Of a stretch of 6,190 nt of DNA, positions 5,921-6,190 are shown piece by piece. Made by a program: the position numbers and the translations under genes. Under the pieces are notes generated by a model that saw only the letters and a program-made list of their open reading frames with translations, ran no database searches and was not told where the DNA came from. The stretch covers positions 1-6,190 of the forward strand of contig JAIRTZ010000105.1 in assembly GCA_031254685.1 (NCBI GenBank). Reading direction: 5' to 3'. Position 1 is the first letter of the stretch; each line of letters begins with the position of its first letter. The stretch comes from Methanomassiliicoccaceae archaeon (GTDB lineage: Archaea > Thermoplasmatota > Thermoplasmata > Methanomassiliicoccales > Methanomethylophilaceae).

Positions 5921-6190
5921 ATGGCCGACAGGATCGATTCGTTCATCCTTAATCCCGATGCGGGGGCGCTCACCGGGGAACGCAGGATGGGGCCCGTGCC
6001 GCTCCTCGATATGCTGGCGGACCGCTTATCCGAGGATGATACCGCAAATATCATCCGCGTGACGGAAAGTGATGACGCGGTCAGCTTCATCAAATCCGGG
6101 ATCCGATCCGATAAGAAGAACCATGTCATCATCTACGCGGACGTCGACGTGAGGGATACGGACAGCATCATCGCCGAGCATCCGAACGTG
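5921..6190 (+). CDS. Hypothetical protein, N-terminal part (3' end outside window)
   Basis: An open frame runs from ATG 5921 (or in-frame ATG 5900, seven residues longer) to the right edge without a stop: 90 codons, beginning MADRIDSFILNPDAG. I do not recognise the family. The visible sequence is soluble in character, with no signal peptide or membrane segment. It alternates probable strands and helices: DMLADRLSEDD helix, ANIIRVTES strand, DAVSFIKSG helix, HVIIYADVDV strand, DSIIAEHP helix. This resembles an alpha/beta (Rossmann- or receiver-like) fold, but there is no diagnostic motif. Reality as a gene is supported by its TATA-like box, the AAGGAG site, base composition like the neighbours, and the same orientation just 76 bp after hypC (55 bp if ATG 5900 is used). 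A role linked to hypC or nac cannot be claimed from position alone. Confidence 0.65.
   Translation, partial: MADRIDSFILNPDAGALTGERRMGPVPLLDMLADRLSEDDTANIIRVTESDDAVSFIKSGIRSDKKNHVIIYADVDVRDTDSIIAEHPNV

Noticed and set aside
1..6190. A novel defence, mobile or secondary-metabolism system
   Set aside because: All complete genes belong to known housekeeping families. No transposase, integrase, repeat array, toxin-antitoxin pair or composition shift is visible.

Overview
The window looks like a piece of an archaeal chromosome. It encodes an archaeal NAC (nascent polypeptide-associated complex) protein with a UBA domain, and its gene starts are preceded by AT-rich TATA-like boxes in otherwise GC-rich DNA. 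A HypC maturation chaperone points to [NiFe]-hydrogenases, so a methanogen or other hydrogen-metabolising archaeon is plausible. A euryarchaeal/Thermoplasmatota relative is my guess, not something the sequence proves. Coding density is very high: no gap exceeds about 100 bp, and no tRNA, rRNA, insertion sequence or CRISPR array is seen.

Layout. Positions 1-782 hold the 3' part of gatA, which overlaps gatB (779-2119) by an ATGA junction. aspS follows convergently on the minus strand (2122-3927), only 2 bp from the gatB stop. A divergent AT-rich promoter region (3928-4023) separates aspS from a plus-strand run: alaX (4024-5199), nac (5236-5604) and hypC (5614-5844). A further gene of unknown function starts at about 5900/5921 behind its own TATA-like box and runs off the right edge.

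How the genes fit together. The first four genes all act on tRNA charging. AspS is a bacterial-architecture AspRS with a GAD insertion, not the short archaeal form. It carries His and Gly at the two anticodon-domain positions linked to nondiscriminating bacterial AspRS. Next to the GatAB amidotransferase genes, this suggests the indirect route to Asn-tRNA: AspRS mischarges tRNA(Asn) with Asp and GatCAB amidates it. AlaX-L clears Ser/Gly from mischarged tRNA(Ala). NAC then meets nascent chains at the ribosome. HypC is a separate function joined to nac by position.

I found no convincing undescribed system. The points most worth following up are the bacterial-type, apparently nondiscriminating AspRS beside gatAB in an archaeon, and the unidentified final gene with its repeat-flanked promoter.
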